From contig CAMDCQ010000007.1 in NCBI GenBank assembly GCA_945890595.1, positions 1 through 23,967 on the forward strand: 23,967 bases of DNA, given 5' to 3'. Of this stretch, positions 21,976 to 23,967 are shown piece by piece. This stretch comes from Chitinophaga pinensis (GTDB lineage: Bacteria > Bacteroidota > Bacteroidia > NS11-12g > UBA9320). Position 1 is the first letter of the stretch. Each line of letters begins with the position of its first letter. The notes beneath the pieces were generated by a model that worked only from the letters and a program-made list of their open reading frames with translations, searched no databases and was not told the DNA's origin. The position numbers and the translations under genes are program-made.

Positions 21976-23967
21976 ATGAGATTAGCGTATAAATTACTTG
22001 CTCTTTTCGTGGCGATAATGTGCGTGACGTACACTCAAGCACAGGTGGTGCCTGACTTTACACCGAATACCTTTTCTGCTTGTCCTCCTGCCACCATTAA
22101 TTTTACAAATACATCAACAGGTTCGGCAAAATCATTTTCATGGACTTTTGGAAATGGGAACTCTTCCAATTTCATAGATGCTTCAACTATTTATGACCGT
22201 CCAGGGATATTTAATGTAACCCTTACCGCAGTTGATGGAGCAGGTGTTTCAACCAGCGTTAGCAAGCAAATTACGATCTATAAGTTACCTAAGGTTAATT
22301 TCAATGTGAGTGCTCAACGCATTTGTGAACGCGAAAATGTTCAATTTACAGACGCCAGTACAGCAGGAAATGGTCCATTGAAAACATGGCTTTGGGATTT
22401 TGGTGATGGTTACACTTCGCCTCAAAAAAGCGCTTTTCATCAATATACGAATTCGTCATTTTATACCATCAAACTCTTTGTTACAGATACATTTGGCTGC
22501 TCATGGGATACGGTCAAAACAAACTATATCGAAATCAAAGAAAAACCGCAAGTAAACTATTCGTTTCCAGATAATCGAGCGTGTAAGGCTCCAATAACTA
22601 TAAATGTAACTAACTACACGCCAAGCGCTAATACCAGTTTTAAATGGATTTTTGGTGATGGTCAAACGTCAACGACCTATTCTCCCAGTCATACCTATAC
22701 TTCAGCGGGTAAGTATGATGTGAAATTAGTGGCAAAGCATACTTCCGGTTGCTCAGATAGCCTCACGCAAAGTAACAAAGTTGAAATCGCACCTTTAGTT
22801 GTTGATTTTACCTTTCCAGATACCATTTGTGAGGGAAGTATTTTCGAACTGGAAGAATACATCGTTCCAAGATTAACGAGCAGTACTGTTTACCAATGGA
22901 CTTTTGATAATAAAACATCGGCTACTGGAGAAAAAGTAAGCAAAAAGCTGCCTGCCGGCAAACAAAACATTAAACTTGAGGTAACCAACGGTCAGTGCTC
23001 TGGCACTAAAACAAAAGAAATAAACATAAACTATTTACCTAAAAATACGATACAAAATCCAAGTGCCATATGTGGTGAACAACCACTAGTAATCAGTACT
23101 TTTGACTCTACGGGGATAGATTCATTTTTCTGGAGAATAGATAACAGTCAAAATAGATTTGATGTGCGATCGCTAAATGTTTTTAATAAAGAAGGTGAAC
23201 ATTATATATCGCTTTATCAAATGAATGATGCAGGTTGTGAAGTTACCTATGTCGATACGATTTATCAGTCTTTTGGTAGATTTAGTCCAAGTGCTGACAC
23301 CGGCGCATGTGTTCCATTTAATTATAAACCTTATTTAACAGCAAAAGGAATTTGGGCTGTAGATTCTATTTTTTGGGATTTAACGGAATTTGGCTTATCC
23401 AAATATCAGGGATTTTCGCCTCCTACATTACGTATTGTAGACACTGGATATTACGGCTTGCCCATTAAGATAAAGGATAAATCTGGATGTACCTTTACTA
23501 TTGTAAATACGATAGGAGGGGGCAATAAACCAGTCGCTGCTTACGCTTTAGAACAGGATACCATTTGTGTAGGAGAGTCATTACAGCTAACCAATACGTC
23601 CAAGGCTCCCAATAAACCGAATGCTTTTAGATGGAAGATTGCAAATCAATCTGCTATAACCAAATCGTTCGACGCACAAATGAAAGATTTTCCTGGTGAT
23701 TTCGATGTGCTCCATATCGTATCTCATTATGGCTGTTCTGACTCTGTATTAGATAAAAACGTGATTAATCTTAAAGGGCCGTATGGATCATTTTCTTTGC
23801 AAGAAGATTCGTGTATTACAAGTCAAAAAAAGGTTCTAGGTATTTTAAAAGAAGTAGATAGTTTTAGCTATTCGATAAACGATGTTTTTCTGAGTTCTGA
23901 CACCACATTTACATATACTTTTTCCAACTTGGATAATCTTAAATTGTGGACCTATAATCGAACATCT
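21976..23967 (+). CDS. Large secreted PKD-repeat protein, 3' end outside the window
   Basis: The frame starts with ATG at 21976 and stays open for 664 codons to the window edge. A signal peptide (MRLAYKLLALFVAIMCVTYTQAQ) is followed by consecutive PKD-type Ig-like domains: FSWTFGNGNS (about residue 56), LWDFGDGYTSP (about 138), KWIFGDGQTS (about 224), then more degenerate copies (YQWTFDNKTS, FRWKIANQS). Conserved Cys residues such as TFGCSWDT, SGCSDS and DTICEGS recur at domain borders. This layout is typical of long Bacteroidetes surface or adhesin-like proteins that end in a T9SS type B (gliding-motility-associated) sorting domain, but that end is not visible here. It starts 84 bp after the DUF5916 gene and has its own promoter candidate, so it is probably separate from the glucan locus. 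Confidence 0.82.
   Translation, partial: MRLAYKLLALFVAIMCVTYTQAQVVPDFTPNTFSACPPATINFTNTSTGSAKSFSWTFGNGNSSNFIDASTIYDRPGIFNVTLTAVDGAGVSTSVSKQITIYKLPKVNFNVSAQRICERENVQFTDASTAGNGPLKTWLWDFGDGYTSPQKSAFHQYTNSSFYTIKLFVTDTFGCSWDTVKTNYIEIKEKPQVNYSFPDNRACKAPITINVTNYTPSANTSFKWIFGDGQTSTTYSPSHTYTSAGKYDVKLVAKHTSGCSDSLTQSNKVEIAPLVVDFTFPDTICEGSIFELEEYIVPRLTSSTVYQWTFDNKTSATGEKVSKKLPAGKQNIKLEVTNGQCSGTKTKEININYLPKNTIQNPSAICGEQPLVISTFDSTGIDSFFWRIDNSQNRFDVRSLNVFNKEGEHYISLYQMNDAGCEVTYVDTIYQSFGRFSPSADTGACVPFNYKPYLTAKGIWAVDSIFWDLTEFGLSKYQGFSPPTLRIVDTGYYGLPIKIKDKSGCTFTIVNTIGGGNKPVAAYALEQDTICVGESLQLTNTSKAPNKPNAFRWKIANQSAITKSFDAQMKDFPGDFDVLHIVSHYGCSDSVLDKNVINLKGPYGSFSLQEDSCITSQKKVLGILKEVDSFSYSINDVFLSSDTTFTYTFSNLDNLKLWTYNRTS

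Overview
The window looks like a chromosomal segment of an AT-rich Bacteroidetes bacterium, probably a marine member of the Flavobacteriia. The evidence is two secreted proteins ending in type IX secretion (T9SS) type A sorting domains, a DUF5916 outer-membrane barrel, a PKD-repeat surface protein, the N-terminus of a Bacteroidetes-style TonB, several TAnnTTTG -7 promoter elements, and Bacteroidetes-type lipoprotein signals.

Layout. (1) 1-2278, minus strand, housekeeping edge: a cut-off TonB-like N-terminus, a hotdog acyl-CoA thioesterase and a YifB/ComM AAA+ protein. (2) 2314-5025, minus strand: two secreted, non-catalytic, probably carbohydrate-binding T9SS proteins, separated by a strong intrinsic terminator. 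(3) 5139-6598, plus strand: a Nudix-fold (NrtR-family) regulator with a destroyed Nudix box, then a short-chain dehydrogenase. (4) 6734-19389, minus strand: a tight seven-gene operon with gaps of 3-18 bp. In transcription order it encodes a GH-A clan lipoprotein, a GH149/GH161-type beta-1,3-glucan phosphorylase, a GH3 beta-glucosidase, a GH17 lipoprotein, a GH30 lipoprotein, an MFS sugar symporter fused to a GH17 domain, and a second soluble GH17. (5) 19687-21891, plus strand: a CBM9-like/DUF5916 barrel protein. (6) 21976 to the end, plus strand: the N-terminal part of a PKD-repeat secreted protein.

How it works together (inference). The enzyme set fits use of a beta-1,3-glucan with beta-1,6 branches, such as laminarin. 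The T9SS proteins would bind glucan outside the cell. The GH17, GH30, GH3 and GH-A lipoproteins would trim chains and branches, probably in the periplasm. The MFS would carry oligosaccharides across the inner membrane, where its own GH17 domain, the free GH17 and the phosphorylase would finish them as glucose-1-phosphate and glucose. No SusC/SusD pair is present, so the outer-membrane importer is elsewhere, or another protein does that job. A closely matched 23-bp inverted repeat lies in both divergent intergenic regions (5067-5089 and 19605-19627). It is the best candidate for the regulator's operator and would tie regions 2-5 into one regulon.

The most unusual items are the transporter-glycosidase fusion with an adjacent GH17 paralogue, the paired operator, and -7 elements sitting 5-6 nt from start codons, which suggests leaderless transcripts. 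No RNA genes, insertion sequences or CRISPR arrays were seen.
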